A stretch of 64,000 nucleotides of DNA, taken from contig JAUFSD010000022.1 in NCBI GenBank assembly GCA_033030425.1, positions 124,001 through 188,000 of the forward strand, in the 5' to 3' direction. The position numbers and the translations under genes are program-made. The notes beneath the pieces were generated by a model. That model saw only the letters and a program-made list of their open reading frames with translations, searched no databases and had not been told where the DNA came from. Source of the stretch: Verpa conica (taxonomy: Eukaryota > Ascomycota > Pezizomycetes > Pezizales > Morchellaceae). Below are positions 1 to 12,225 of this stretch, piece by piece. The stretch's first letter is position 1. Each line of letters starts with the position of its first letter.

Positions 1-790
1 GGAGATAGATATCCTTTAGATCAAGATGGAGGCAATTCGGCTGTAGAAATTTGCAATGCCTCTTGAAAGATTTAAAGTAGTTCTTATAGTAACTATTGCT
101 ATTCGTAAGGATTGTAGTTCTTGTGAGGATTCCCAGGCGAGATTTCTCCACCTTTTTATAACTCTACTTCACCTTTGAGCCATCACCGCCATAACACTCT
201 TTACATCTCGAACTCGCGTCCCAAAACGAATCGAGAGGGTGGAAACAAATGACGCGAGTAATCCTCGAGTCACAACCAAAAGGCCCCCACACTGATCCTC
301 CAACCACCTTATTGCATCCTTGTAATACGCGAATCCAAAACGCAAGCGAGAGAGGGGAAAAAGATAACCGCGCCCCGGTAAGTGCTTATTTTTTCCCTTT
401 ATTTCTTAGTATTCTATTTAATCCCGGCGGTATTACTAAAACCAGGATTGTTCTTAGGAACCTATGACTGGTTCGCGAATTATCCTAGGAACGTTTGCGC
501 GGCCGGGCAACATCATCGGGGTTGACCGTTTATTAGAGTAGTGACTCACGCGTTACAGGGTACAAAAAAAGCCCCAACTGAGACCAACGTTTTCCAGAAT
601 ATCGCCAGTTATGGAACCTTGTAACACCCACCACGGCCTTGATTCGCTCAAGGCCTGTCAGTTGATAGCTAGTGTTACAAATCAACTAATCCTCCCCTCG
701 TATTCTAAGCGGGTATGCTACGTACATACACCTGCTTTGAAATTATCGGAACTGCTGTACGTACGCAGATGACTCTAGATTAGATCAAGC
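1..790. other. Left-edge non-coding stretch
   Basis: I see no convincing gene here. The short open frame at 249-467 has no recognisable motif, and nothing argues for it beyond being open. The right end (about 780-883) is probably the promoter and 5' UTR of the small gene that begins at 884. Confidence 0.5.
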
Positions 791-793
791 AGG

Positions 794-800
794 TATAAAA
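794..800 (+). promoter_or_regulatory. TATA-like element before the 884 ORF
   Basis: The heptamer TATAAAA lies 90 bp upstream of the ATG at 884, leaving room for a short 5' UTR. Spacing and sequence suit a core promoter. No transcription start is shown, so this is an inference from position. Confidence 0.35.
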
Positions 801-883
801 ACCACCTGAGCATCCTCTTGGATAGAACAAGAACAAACCAGCAAATTCATACACTCGAAGCTCTTCTATCCTCATTTTAAACA

Positions 884-1120
884 ATGTCTTCCAACGCCCG
901 CCCATCAATCGACTCCCAGTCAACATCAACGACGCAAAAGCCACTCCTCTCACAATCCTCCTCCTCATCCTCATCCTCCATATCATCGCTCTTCAAATCC
1001 CTCTTCAAGAAATCGAGCGCGTCCCCAGCGGACCAGAAACAGAAAAATAAAAACCCCGCCCCAAAGAGCACGACGCTCGGGAGTTTCGGAGGGGAATCGA
1101 GTAATCTCAGGATTCAATAG
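884..1120 (+). CDS. Small Ser-rich hypothetical protein (78 aa)
   Basis: I do not recognise this gene. It is a single uninterrupted frame starting in a good fungal context (AACAATGTC). It has a TATA-like box 90 bp upstream and ends in TAG. The product is hydrophilic and low in complexity: residues 12-35 are almost all Ser and Thr with a run of eight serines, followed by a short amphipathic segment (SLFKSLFKK) and a basic, Pro-rich tail. There is no signal peptide or membrane segment. Small disordered proteins of this kind are common orphans in filamentous fungi. The frame on the other strand (877-1071) is its shadow. Serine-rich composition alone is weak evidence, so it may be spurious. Confidence 0.45.
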   Translation: MSSNARPSIDSQSTSTTQKPLLSQSSSSSSSSISSLFKSLFKKSSASPADQKQKNKNPAPKSTTLGSFGGESSNLRIQ

Positions 1121-1895
1121 ATTTATCTATGCCGAATTAGCACTCCTGAAGTAGGAGTGGATAAAGAATAATCCATGGCCGAGATGGAAGATATGGGCCT
1201 TATGGGGAGGGGACCCCCGGCGCCAAGGTCTCGTGTCGGGACTGGCCTGGTTTAGGGAGTTTCTGCTCCCCTCGCCCCCGGTGGGGAATTAAGTACCCGC
1301 AGTATATAAGAGGGGATTCACGTTGGTGCTACGAGAATGAATGTGTGGTTAAATGATGGGTAGTACGTACACTATGGTGGTGGGGGGGGGTTTCTATTGT
1401 GTGGACTCTAGCTATGCGAGATTGCCGTGCACTTTGTCACCAGTTTTCTATTAAGATTCTCTTTGTTTTTTGTTAGCGGTAGGATGAGAGTTTATAATTA
1501 GAAAGATTGAATTAAAGAATTCAATACTTCGTAGTCATAGATTATCACTCGTTCTCATAAGTTCTTTCGTGACTCACTTTGGTTGCAATTGATGAAGCAA
1601 CCACTACGGTTTTTTGCTTGTAGGAAATCTGACTGTGTGCTTTTCTTGGGTTTATGCATGTGGGTTTAAGATAAGCATACTATACATAAATATGGGTAGG
1701 ATACCCCTCCTGTACAGATCTCCGTTTTCATTGAGCGCTATTGCCCCAAAGCTATTACCCACCTACAATACATTGTCCATCTACAATTCGGTATCTCTAC
1801 TCCCCTATAGTGAGTGCTTACAATATGATTGAGGGATAAAATGATAGTTTATTGTACGGCAATCGTATTGTGTATTAATCCTCCAGATCGACTCA
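1121..1895. other. Non-coding stretch
   Basis: I see no gene. The stretch has a G-rich run near 1380-1391. Its right end probably contains the 3' UTR of the minus-strand gene ending at 1896. Confidence 0.5.
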
Positions 1896-3913
1896 TCACA
1901 TCAGCATCCCCATAATAGTTATAAATATCACAACTATCAATCCTTTCATCCCTTCAATCCTCACCGCAGAACTACTCATTGTCGTCACCAGAACCTGAGC
2001 CTCTGTCGTCGCAGTAGTTGTTAGAGTAGCTGATGCAGACGTAGATATAGGTGCAGACACGATTGACGAGACAGTCGATGTTATAGTCGACGATACCGTC
2101 AACACCGAAGAATCAGTCGGGAACACAGTCAATGAAACAATCGATACAGCCAACGGCACACTCGAAGATGCAGTCAAAGTCGAAGACACAGCCGAGGAGG
2201 ACGCACTGAGCTCATCATCAGTAACTAATAAAGAGTAAAGCTGTCTCCCATCCGTCCCATCGCTCCAACCCAGAGCTTTCCCATCTTTATCCACCGCCCT
2301 CGCCCTCACCAACACCCCGTCCCCCAGCCCACCCTCCAAGCCAATAACCGTCTCAAACCCCGTTCTATTCACCCTGACCACCTCCTTCCACCCTCCTGAG
2401 GAGTTCGTCGCAATAGCCCAAGCCTCCACCTCGGTCGCCCCATGCCACGAAACATACACCTTCCGCTCTGCCGCAACATACGCAATATCCGGCCTCGTCG
2501 CCGGCTTCCCAACCCACGGAAACTTATACACCCTATACGAATTAACCACATTCGACACCCCAAACTGCGCATCCAGCAACACGTCCCCCTCCTTACTAAA
2601 CTCAGTAAAATACGGCTGAGACCCGAACCCCATCACGAACCCTCCCTCGGCGTTACTACCAAGCGACTGTAAAGACCCCTCATACTGCGCCCACGTTCCA
2701 GCACCATTGACAAACTGTCTTGTCAACTGCGCGGTCTTAGCACTCTGGTCAACGGTAAATAACATACCCCTCGATGACCCCGCGTCGTGGTTGTCGAATA
2801 GAGTCAACTTTGTAGCGTTGGCGTCGGCCCATCTTGCGTCGTGCTGGAAGATGAAGTTCGCAGACGGGGGTGTGATTGTGAAGTCGGATTTCTTGCCGTT
2901 GAGTCGCCAGAGGACCTCGCCGGTGGTGCCGGAGATCTTGTAGATTGTGTTCATGACACGTGCGGAGATGAGGTAGTCGCCGTAGGGGTCTTTGGTGATG
3001 GAGTTAATATGGAAGTAGTCGAAGGGGGCGCTTTGTGTACCGGTGGAGCTGAGGGGGTTGTAGCTTTCGTTAATAGGGACATGGGTTGATGCGTTCCATT
3101 GGAAGAGGAGTTGCTTGGGGGTGTCAATATGATAGTCTAGAAGGTGGGGATATATATACATACCTTTGTAGCGATATCGATCTCTTGGAAGAGACAGTCA
3201 AAGATCCAACCGTCGCTGCTGCCACCAACGGAGGTGAGGTCGGCTTGCTTGGGCGTATATATAGGGACGAGGGCTGTGTTATTTGGAGTGATATAGAACT
3301 CGTGGATATCACCACCATTTTCGAATCCGATGGGGGAGAAGTGTTCCACTAGGTCGTACGAAGCATTGAGCATATAGTAACTCCCATAGCCATAACCTAG
3401 AATTTATGAGAAAGATATAACAACTCTAGGGGGTTATGTTTCTATCCTCACCAGTCAACAGCTGCCCGGACCAAAACGTCAAATGTGGCTCTCCCTTATA
3501 CATCTGCATCCTGAAATCAAACGGCTCAGTGTAACCTAAGCCACACCACACAATTGATCCCATCCGTGTACCAAGTGACATATCTACAAATCCCTATTAG
3601 CAAGTTATAGGGAAAACACTCTACAACCCCTCAACCCAAAGGATAAATACTCACCATATATACAAGGGACATTCTGACCAGACGAAGGCTTCCCATCCAC
3701 ACCCACAAACATATATCCATCCGCAGCACCCTCCTTCGCCGTAGTAACAAGCAGCTCAGGCGGCTTCACCTGCGTATTCGAGATAAACGATTGATATGGA
3801 GTCTGGCTACCAGCCCCGTAGGTCAATGGATCAGTAGATACCGAATCCTGGACACTCTGGCCAACGAATACCGTAGAGATAGCAACGAGCGAGAGAATAC
3901 TGGAGGACCACAT
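1896..3913 (-). CDS. Secreted arylsulfotransferase-like protein
   Basis: The product resembles fungal arylsulfotransferase (ASST) family proteins, which form a beta-propeller; the substrate is unknown. I model four exons: 3913-3655, 3583-3452, 3396-3164 and 3113-1896 (reverse strand). Phases match and give 613 aa. I chose the ATG at 3913 because it opens a signal peptide (MWSSSILSLVAISTVFVGQS); the open frame upstream of it has no such feature. Family hallmarks are LTFWSG in exon 2, GYGYGSYYML at the start of exon 3, FQEIDIATK across the third intron, and HINSITKDPYGDYLISAR plus GEVLWRLNGKKSDF in exon 4. The last 110 or so residues are Ser/Thr-rich and end in a hydrophobic tail (GLIVVIFITIMGMLM), which suggests a GPI-anchored surface protein. 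The third intron is 50 nt and its AAG acceptor was chosen to restore IATK-QLLFQW. A transaldolase lies 393 bp upstream on the same strand. Confidence 0.85.
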
Positions 3914-4306
3914 TCTTAACGAGTGACTTTTGGTCTTGCAGAGGGAAACATCATTGGGGTTATAGGATCTTTTTAATACGAAGAAAAAACAAAACAAAGT
4001 CCACTAGGAATAATGACCTGGAAACAAGTATTCTTAGTGTGGGCTTTACCAACTTTTTTTCTCCGAGTGTCTTTTTGTCTCATAGTTTATCCCCAGTGGA
4101 GATACGTACAGCACAGGGCTTCCCGACCATTGGTTCGGTTAGCGACTCCACGATGCCAAAGACGTCATGGCTCTACGGTATAAGAAGATACTTACACTGC
4201 CAAGACCGTACTGAAACACTTGAATGTTTACTATACCCATAGGGAAACAGTTCCTTGATAATTGCACACATAACGCTATATAACCTGACAAGACCCCCAT
4301 ATATCA

Positions 4307-5346
4307 CTAAGCTGAAATCCCCTTCAACGCCACCTCCGAGAGCTCCAACAGTCCCTGCTGCATCTGTAAGAATATATCGATTGCCTAAAACCACACACCT
4401 TTCATTAGTTCACAAAAACTACCAGAGAGAGACAGAGAATCACTGCATACCTGTACCAACTTCCCATCATCGTCAGCTTCTACCAATGAATTAAAATTTT
4501 TCTCACTGTCCATCACATTTACAAAATCCTTGACGTCGGGGATAGACACATCTGCTAAAACTTCATACAAGCTCGTATTAACAAATGTACCCGGATTATA
4601 AGGCTCTGCCGCAAGCGCTTTCAACAACGTCGGCGGGACAGTGATATGATTGGCACCAGCCAACTGCAAAATCTCGGAAACCGACGTCAAACTAACCATA
4701 ACATATCAGCCTAGCCCTACTCACCACTCGAGAAGTCTCGGGGGGGGGGACAAACCTAGCTGGTAGAACCTGCGTCGAGTATCCCAGCTTCTGGAAATAC
4801 TTTTGTGCAACCACACACAGCTTCAACCCCTTCACCTTTGTGTTATCCTCAAACCCGGGCGTAAAATGCACCTTCAACGCGTTGACATAAGGCGCTATAT
4901 AAGTGCACCCCACAGCACCCGCAACGGCCGCCTGAACCATTGTAAACAACGTTGTCGCCAGAGTCCTGATCCCCTCGGCCTCCAGCACCTTACACGCCCT
5001 CAGCCCCGCATGTGTCGCAGGGATCTTTATCGCGATTCTATCCTGCGGCGTTCCCGGCGCCAAGTACTTTACGAGCGCAATCACCCGCCGGGCGTTGGTG
5101 ATTGTCTCGTCGTATGAGTTTGCGTACTTCGGGTTGGCCTGGATGTGGATGCGAGAGGTTGTGTAGGAAAGATATACGAGCGATAGCTTCACGCAGATGA
5201 TCTCCGTGGTCAGTTCTGCGAGCGTCAATGTGCGGTATGGAGCTTCGGTGGTGAGCTTTAATGCGAGCTTGGCCGAGTCTGTGATTATCGTTGCGTGTTC
5301 GGGTTTTTGAATCTCGAAGAATGCAATCGCCTGTTTTAAGTTTTAG

Positions 5347-5390
<44 letters not shown>

Positions 5391-5551
5391 TTGGAGGCTC
5401 CGGGAATGCATATATGGCCGAGGGAGAAACGTACCTGGTTTGATGTACAGTCAACAAACGGACCGAGTTCTTTCCCGATGGATGCATCGAGTGTATCGCA
5501 GTCCACAAGGGATTTCTTTCGAAGGTAATCGAGGAGAGTTTGTGTCGACAT
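4307..5551 (-). CDS. Transaldolase family protein
   Basis: The encoded enzyme belongs to the class I aldolase TIM-barrel transaldolases of the non-oxidative pentose phosphate pathway (dihydroxyacetone transfer between sugar phosphates, cytosol). There are four exons on the reverse strand: 5551-5435, 5330-4756, 4691-4451 and 4384-4307. All phases are consistent and give 336 aa, close to the usual length. The Schiff-base lysine lies in RIAIKIPATHAG, at about residue 141. It is followed by ACKVLEAEGIRTLATTLF, and then by LPASLTSVSEILQLAGANHIT, which is restored across intron 3. Typical core transaldolase text is KIASTWEG, so this copy is divergent. Such divergent paralogs are known in fungi besides the housekeeping enzyme. 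An in-frame ATG at 5593 would add 14 residues; I prefer 5551 by length. The first intron holds a CT microsatellite at 5351-5386. Confidence 0.85.
5351..5386. repeat. CT/GA microsatellite within a transaldolase intron
   Basis: A near-perfect (CT)n run on the plus strand lies inside intron 1 of the transaldolase gene. On the coding strand it reads (GA)n between donor and branch region, so allele length could affect splicing. Confidence 0.8.
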
Positions 5552-5675
5552 ATCTTCTGTATCTAGAAGGGGGGTGGGGGTGATTCGATCCAAGCGATTC
5601 TTTTAAAAAAAAAAAAATTCCTTCTTCTTTCCTGAACTAATCTCAAAGATGATATAGAATTATTATTTTATTTTC

Positions 5676-5698
5676 GAGAGAGAGAGAGAGAGAGAGGG
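5676..5698. repeat. GA microsatellite
   Basis: Eleven uninterrupted GA units on the plus strand lie upstream of the transaldolase start, following a poly-A run at about 5606-5618. Confidence 0.8.
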
Positions 5699-7632
5699 GA
5701 GGAATCAGGCAAAATATGATACCGAGAGCGGGGGAATAATCTCCCTTCCCCCCCCCTAAACTATCGTAAAAGAGAATAGTTGCGGGGAAATTCTCTTGTG
5801 AGGGAAGAGTCGTGGTTGGTGCCGTTTCCGATATGCATATGCGGACCGTTTTACTCCGGGAGTGGGATTGGTTGGTTTTAGATAGGGGGTTCTCTTTTTT
5901 CTTTCATGGAGTGTCACTCGGCTTGTGAGATCCTCCCGGTTATACGGAGCTGAATCAGTTCTTGATGAGAGGGGGGGGGAGGGCGGCGATAAGTATGTAG
6001 CGGCGGTTGCTAACAAAATAGTAGGTGGTTACTGCATTTAGTAATGGGCGATTACTGATCTTTGCGTATTTCATATCATCTCTTTTATCATCTGCGACCT
6101 GACCAACGAGGGAACTAAGATTCACAAAAACGCACTCGCGAAAATCATCCTCCAATAGCCAGATCGCCGTAATAACGAGGGCATCTGTCTTATATTCCAA
6201 CTACTACAAGCAAGGGGCAGGACTTATGACGATACATCTGAGACCAGAGAGTTAGTCTCTATTTCCTGTTTAATTAGATCGTAGTGAATAGTGGCGTTCA
6301 GTTAACCCCCATAACACATGTATCACTTTTGTGGGGCTTGAAAAAGTACGTCATACAACTTACCGGCGCTGGAATGAAGATCGAGAGTCCTCTTATCTGA
6401 GCTGAATCATGGCCGATATCGTTTAACAATAAAACCTCCAAACCAGCATCGCGCAGACAAAGCCGGGTTCGGCAAAGATCATATCCAAAAGTGCCGGTCA
6501 AAAGAGAGCTGAAAAAGTCCCATCAGGTTTTTCTTTTGTCGGTTCCATTCCCGTGTCTTGAACTCTTAATGGAGGTCGGCAATCGGGTATTGCTTGATCT
6601 CGAAAAAAAAGCAAATTTGTTCCTCCTAAAGAAATGCCAAGACCAACAAGATCTCCCATAACCCGATCTACAAATATTCCTAGGAATCAGGGCGGAGGAA
6701 AGTATGTTACGGATGGCCCAATTATTGACCATGATCTTGTATTCTTTTAATCAGAACTTGGAAGTTGTGTAAGTGGCTGTATGAATGCCCCCTGCTCGCT
6801 TATGGTGGTGTGGTGGTTGGTAATGATAATTGGCCCGGGAAAGAGGGTCTTGTCTCAGGTACCGAGCTAGGGAACAGGTGCACTCCGAAGCCACCGCGAA
6901 AAAGACCCCTACTGTATAGTAACCTAGCATTATGGTGTGAGTATCAATAGTGATCGAATAAGTACAAGCAAGATATGATATACAAATCTCTACCCCTAGC
7001 TGCTTATGACAATTAGTGCAAGATTGTTCCGTTGAAGTCTATCCTAACGTGCGTTCTTGCCTTTACCTCTGTTCTGGATTACCAAGTACTGGGCCTGCAC
7101 GTAATACTACTACAACCGATAGCTCAGGCGTCCGCCGTAGTACCATCTCGAACGAGTTTGCTAGAAACTTAATCCAGAGGTCGAATGGTTACAACCCTAT
7201 TGAGACGTTTCAGAGATGAGTGGAGGGGTAATATTAAAGTCAGCATTATCGGTCCTAGATTTTTGGGGGCTTTATTCTGTGTTACTGATAGATTCATTAG
7301 TTATTGGATACGAGATTCTCGAAACGTGGGATAAGGCTACTCGAAGGATATTTATCTATTACTTTGACATGGAGGAGGGGTGGGGGGCCCTGAATCGTGC
7401 GGAGGCGAGTTTTATAAGTTTTTCTGTTATCAGATAGCAATTGGCTTAGGTATACTGATAATGTAGCTACGTTGATATAGGTGCTATACGGTCTCTACTA
7501 GGTCATGTATATGCATCAGGTACACATTACCTCATACAAATAACTTGGGAAAAGGCAATAAACTACACATTTACCTGCAAGAATTGTGGGAAATGCATCA
7601 CCTGAAGCATTTTATGATTCATTTACTAAGAG

Positions 7633-7770
7633 CTACCCTTTCCACTGCCTTTACTTATCCTTTTCCCCTACCATTTCTTGTCCCTTACCCTTTTCCCCTA
7701 GTCTTTCCCCTAGTCTTTCCACTCTCTTACCCTTTTCCCTACCCTTTCCCCCACCCTTTTGCCTACTATT
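7633..7770. repeat. Polypyrimidine tract with short imperfect repeats
   Basis: About 138 bp of the plus strand are almost purely C and T, built from degenerate copies of units like CCCTTTTCCCCTA and CCCCTAGTCTTT. The open frames through it translate to Pro/Phe/Tyr low-complexity text and are not believable proteins. It has extreme strand asymmetry. Confidence 0.6.
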
Positions 7771-9138
7771 TTCTGAGGTAATATAGACAAAGAATCAAGC
7801 CAGAAGATATCAACAAATTGTCTATATGATAAGTGGTCTGAATAGCGCTGAGCTACAGAGGTTTAACTCCCAGTGGACTGGGGTTTTTTTTAGTAGAGTA
7901 AATACTTGGGAAATGTGTAGGTTACCTTGTTGGGCAAAGCATCCAATTTCCCTTAATGTCCTTTTCATAACACCCTAAAATACTCTTTTACTTAGTATCT
8001 ACCTGTGAAAAATATGATTCATTTCTATAGTTTGGTAGAGGGTTCCTAGATATTAAGATGGTGGAGTGTATCACTGGAAAATTAAATAAAATTACGCCTG
8101 GCTACCCTCAGATCATGATAAAATCTCTTTGGTATATCCCCAATCCCTACGATTGATTTTATACCCAAGACTTATTGATAATCTCCAGGCCCCCTTATTA
8201 TCTCAAAGATGACAATATCTACTGCTTCGATAGGGTTTGACACCTCGCTAGCACAGTTGAAAGATTAGCTGACCCCTTGAACGTTAGCCAGTCAAAGCGT
8301 GGACCAGTACCAAATAAATAGGCAGACCTGCGTCGAAGGCGGCTCCGAAATGTTATCCCAAGGAATCTACAAGATCCCCGGTGACTCCAGATGAAACTGA
8401 ACATTAAGATTGTCAGTATAGTATCCATCCCACATCTTTTCATAAACGATAGTCCTCAGATAACCACACTCACCGACTTGAACGGCACCGAATACCACTA
8501 TGATCACGCCATTGATACTCTCACCCATCATTGTTAAGCATATGTGCACACCCATTACCTAGTAGAAGGTGGTTTGCCTATTTAGATCCATTAATCGGAA
8601 GCATAAAGAGTCTGAAAATGCAGCTATCCTAGAGCAACCGGGGGTTATTGAAGTTAGCAGCTAAATCACAGCGATCGATCAGACCGAAGGAAGAGGGGAT
8701 AAATAGTAACTGTGTTTCTAAGTCAGTAAGTAGTATATATGCAAGTTTATAGCTAGTAATAAGTAGATAATCCTAGGGCGATTAACATGCCTCGCCTACA
8801 CCATCCGTACTTTGACTATTACTCTCCCCCACACATGTAGTTATTCACTAGCTACAGTGGAATTTTTGACCAACTCGGTAGCACTTCCAACTTCAAACCG
8901 TATTTCCTACCAATGTGATAGTGAAAACACCTCTCCTTCCGCTATTTTAGTCCCCCGCCGTCATTGACGCCATTCTCTCCATTACTCTCCAACCAACTTA
9001 GTGAGAGGATCTTCTGTCGGCGATCACGTAAACCAATTTATTCCGAAATACAAAACCTGCAAATAGAAATCAATCACTTTAGGAGAAAAGTGCTTCCCAG
9101 GGTTAGGGGTCGGCTACCAAAGAACAATCTGTATAGGA

Positions 9139-9338
9139 TACCGTATAAACTCGATAAATTGGCTATGCGGGCGTCGCTGCCACTTCCTATCAAATGTAAA
9201 CTTGCTATCTGATCGTAAGGATTATTATCATGAGCTAGCTTTGATGGGTTTAGAGGAAGCTCAAAGAAGTTTAGAGAATACTATTAAACATAGGTGGCGT
9301 TGACGCCCGCATAGCCAACTTATCGAGTTTATACGGTA
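9139..9338. repeat. 37-bp inverted repeat with 126-bp spacer
   Basis: The left arm is 9139-9175 and the right arm 9302-9338. The reverse complement of the right arm matches the left at 36 of 37 positions, with a single A/G difference. Homology stops sharply at both arm ends. It could be a foldback element, a MITE remnant or a hairpin-RNA locus. It lies about 500 bp upstream of the gene at 9831. Confidence 0.8.
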
Positions 9339-9830
9339 GTTGCATATTCGGGTTCTGCCAAGGGCCTAAATTCACCGCTGAAACTAGTAGTGCACCCGTA
9401 ACAAAGAGTCCATTGTTCGAGGTATCTGTATCTGTAGCTACTCTATGCTTACGTACTATGGGGTTAAGTGTCTCGCAATTCCATTGTCCTATCCCTCCTA
9501 GCTATATAAGCTAAGCTACTTAAAGTGTCTTAGAGACAACAGGCAAGTGCGTCAAAGGGCAAGTGCGTCGATTATCTTGTGAGAATTTTGCTTGTATGAG
9601 GATTCATTATGCCTGCCGCGAGAACTAAACCCGTGTTAGTGAGGAGTATATAGCCTTGGGGGGTGACTAGAAGCCTTTTGTAGAGAAATAGAGTTTAAAG
9701 TTACCTGGCAATATTTAGATAGTCAAATTCTTCATCTTTATTCTTCGCTCTCTCTCATTATACACACCCTACGCTTTCTTTATCCCCAACCTAGGTTCTT
9801 TGTCTTTCCTCGAGTATCTATTACATTAGA

Positions 9831-11003
9831 ATGGCTTCCAAAAACCCCCGATCACAAACTCTTAGCTATGGACAGTTGCAAGAACACTCGATATTGGTAC
9901 TAGAACATGTCTTGTTAAAGCCAGTCAAATTTACTGCGGTTCGGAGCTATATCAATCGGCAAATATTCCCCGGGTTACCTTAAGGAAATCAACCACTTCA
10001 AAAACACCAAACAGGAATTCTGGAGAATTTCTCCAAGGGTCGGGACGGCCTCTAAGAACTACGACGCCTTCAAGCCGACAATCAAAATGACCGAAAAGTT
10101 CCTCGAGATGAGTGATTCACTCTCTAAAGCCCAGAAGGATCTGGCCAGTTTAAAGGTTAGCCCTCCTCATATACCAAGTTTATTACTACTACCCTCCCTA
10201 AACTTCTACAGGAAGATTATGATAAGTTACTAGAGGAGAATGAGAAGCGGGAAGTCAAAGCGCAGATGAGCAGACTAGTTTACCTACTACACAAAGCGTT
10301 GGTGTTCTGGATAACCGTAAAGCTTCATGCAAGAAATCCTGTAGATGAGTGGGAGCCTTGGAAAGAACCAGTGCCGTTTGATTCATACCACTGGGCCATA
10401 TTCTCGGAGCGCCTTTTTGAAGAGACAAGTACCCTAATGGCTATATTAGGCTTTAGCCCTATTGACCAAAGCTTCGAGGTTGATTTAACTTCAGAAAAAC
10501 AGATCAAAGCCATCTACGAACACTGGGAAAATTGCCCTATGGAATATGGCTATCACAAGGCACTACTTCAGGCATTGGATAGATTCAAGATTACTTTAAA
10601 GGAATACGTCCGGTTTAAGCGGTTCGAAACCGAGTGCGACCTTTCGTACCATGATTTCGAGTATGGGGTAGGGGGGGATATCGGTATAGATCGCGATGAT
10701 CTCCGAGTGAGGTTTAATTCAATCTACAAGGAGGAAGGGGACCAAAACATTGTGGACAAGCTATTTGATTCTATTGAGTCTATCCGTAGGGTTTGTGCGG
10801 TATATGAAGATACAGATTGCCGTCAACACCCGAAGTGTTTTGAATCCACAAAAACGTATAGAATCGGGATGAAGGAATGGTGGAAGGAAATGGAAGCGCG
10901 CCGGATAAGAATAGAAGAGGGTACACCGCTGACTGAGAGCGAGATAATAGCTCTGAAAAAGAGAAATATTGAGAGAAAGATGAAATATGACTTCATATAC
11001 TGA
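9831..11003 (+). CDS. Hypothetical protein, lineage-specific family, member 1
   Basis: I do not recognise this protein. The model has exons 9831-9896, 9985-10155 and 10212-11003, giving 342 aa. The second intron (10156-10211, ending in TACAG) is well supported. The first is uncertain: the frame from the ATG at 9831 must shift to reach the exon containing KEINHFKNTKQEFW, and a GTACTA donor with an AAG acceptor does this in phase. An acceptor about 30 nt later would also work. The product is charged, with no signal peptide or membrane segment and a Lys/Glu/Arg-rich C-terminus. Comparison with the gene at 12226-12918 shows common descent: PTIKMTEKF versus PTVGITERL, then an intron after LK in both, then LLQALDRFKITLKEY versus FLQALKHFNVSGKEY. 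Function is unknown. Confidence 0.6.
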
Positions 11004-12225
11004 TGAGAAATAGCCCTATGGGGACCTATGGAGAGGTTTATTGAACTAATAAAAGTCTTAGCATTCGCTTGGGGGTTTGAATTTCATAGTGGTGACTTCT
11101 TGTATAAGTATGAATACGTATTGACATACGATTATAGTATCTGAGACCATTTAGTCAGAGCTCCTAGCTACATATATAATAGGATAGTTTACCCTATTTC
11201 AGTAGAGATTGACTTTGCACAAGTAGAAAATTTCAATATACCGTTTATTATATTAATACAGATACATTATTAAGCTGCGGTTTAAGTTTTAAAAGAGGAT
11301 ACTAAATATCAGGCACAGTAGGTAGTTCTTTGCCCGGTCACACATGGCATGCGTGACCAGAAAACATCCAAAATCATACTAAAAAAAGTTTGCCGGTTTT
11401 CAAGCTGCTTCACCTATCATAATTTCAGACCGGATTGTATAAGAGTTGTAGGTTAGATATTTATTCATATAAAAAGTCATAATATAAGCTTAGATAAGAA
11501 AAATAGCAGCTGTAATTCGAGTAATGGGTTTTTTTTTGTGAGTTGAATCTTAGACAGCCCCAGAACACCAGATTTTTGTGATCTTGGCGAATTTTGACTA
11601 AAATTCCAAGTTGCATGCTTTGTTCCCAAACCGCATACCTTCACTCATGATGAGAATGTGTAGCTTCAGGCTTGCAATAATTAGTAGTATATTAATCTGT
11701 CTTAAAGTTTCATACGCTTTGAGCAATAATTTTATCTTGTATGATCATGACTTGCACTGGGGAGTACTATTTTTGGTGTTTTTTGCCCGTTGTCTGGTCG
11801 ATCATGTATGTTAGCATATTTTTTCTTATAAGTTAACCAAAACAAATAACTATAGCGAGCTACATAGCTAGGAGCCCTAGATGAATACAGGCGAGAAGAT
11901 ACATAGATAAAATAAGGGGCGGTGGAGAGTTTTTAAAGTTAAATATAAATCTAGAGGGACCAGGGAGGCGTAGGCTACATGTATCAATTAAAGGGATAGA
12001 AGAAAACAAAACAAAACAGATTCCTACTAACATGATCTCCAAGTCTAGCCTACTAGCATATTATGGAACTTTGCCATATGAATTATAAGCAAAAAAGGCC
12101 GATCAGAATACGAAGTACAGAGAAGAGCACCCGAAAATAACCTTGGCCCCGGGCCACCCTCAAATGCGGCTAGAAGCGACACAAGATACGAGCTTACTAA
12201 GAGCATTTTGTTCCTCAGCATCCTT
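11004..12225. other. Non-coding stretch between convergent paralogs
   Basis: The stretch is AT-rich and I see no gene in it. It separates the 3' ends of the two related hypothetical genes, which face each other. Confidence 0.5.

Larger units (their letters stand above)
5552..9830. other. Gene-free stretch of 4.3 kb
   Basis: No open frame here shows a domain or a coherent multi-exon model. It contains a GA microsatellite (5676-5698), a polypyrimidine tract (7633-7770) and a 37-bp inverted repeat (9139-9338). It may hold decayed sequence, but I could not recognise a transposon. Confidence 0.5.

Noticed and set aside
5038..5508. Minus-strand 156-aa frame over the transaldolase start
   Set aside because: It is a shadow frame running through the GA-rich intron and exon 2. 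The transaldolase frame explains the same region with conserved motifs.
7545..7786. Pro/Phe-rich frames over 7545-7786
   Set aside because: They are translations of a polypyrimidine tract in two frames, so they are compositional artefacts.
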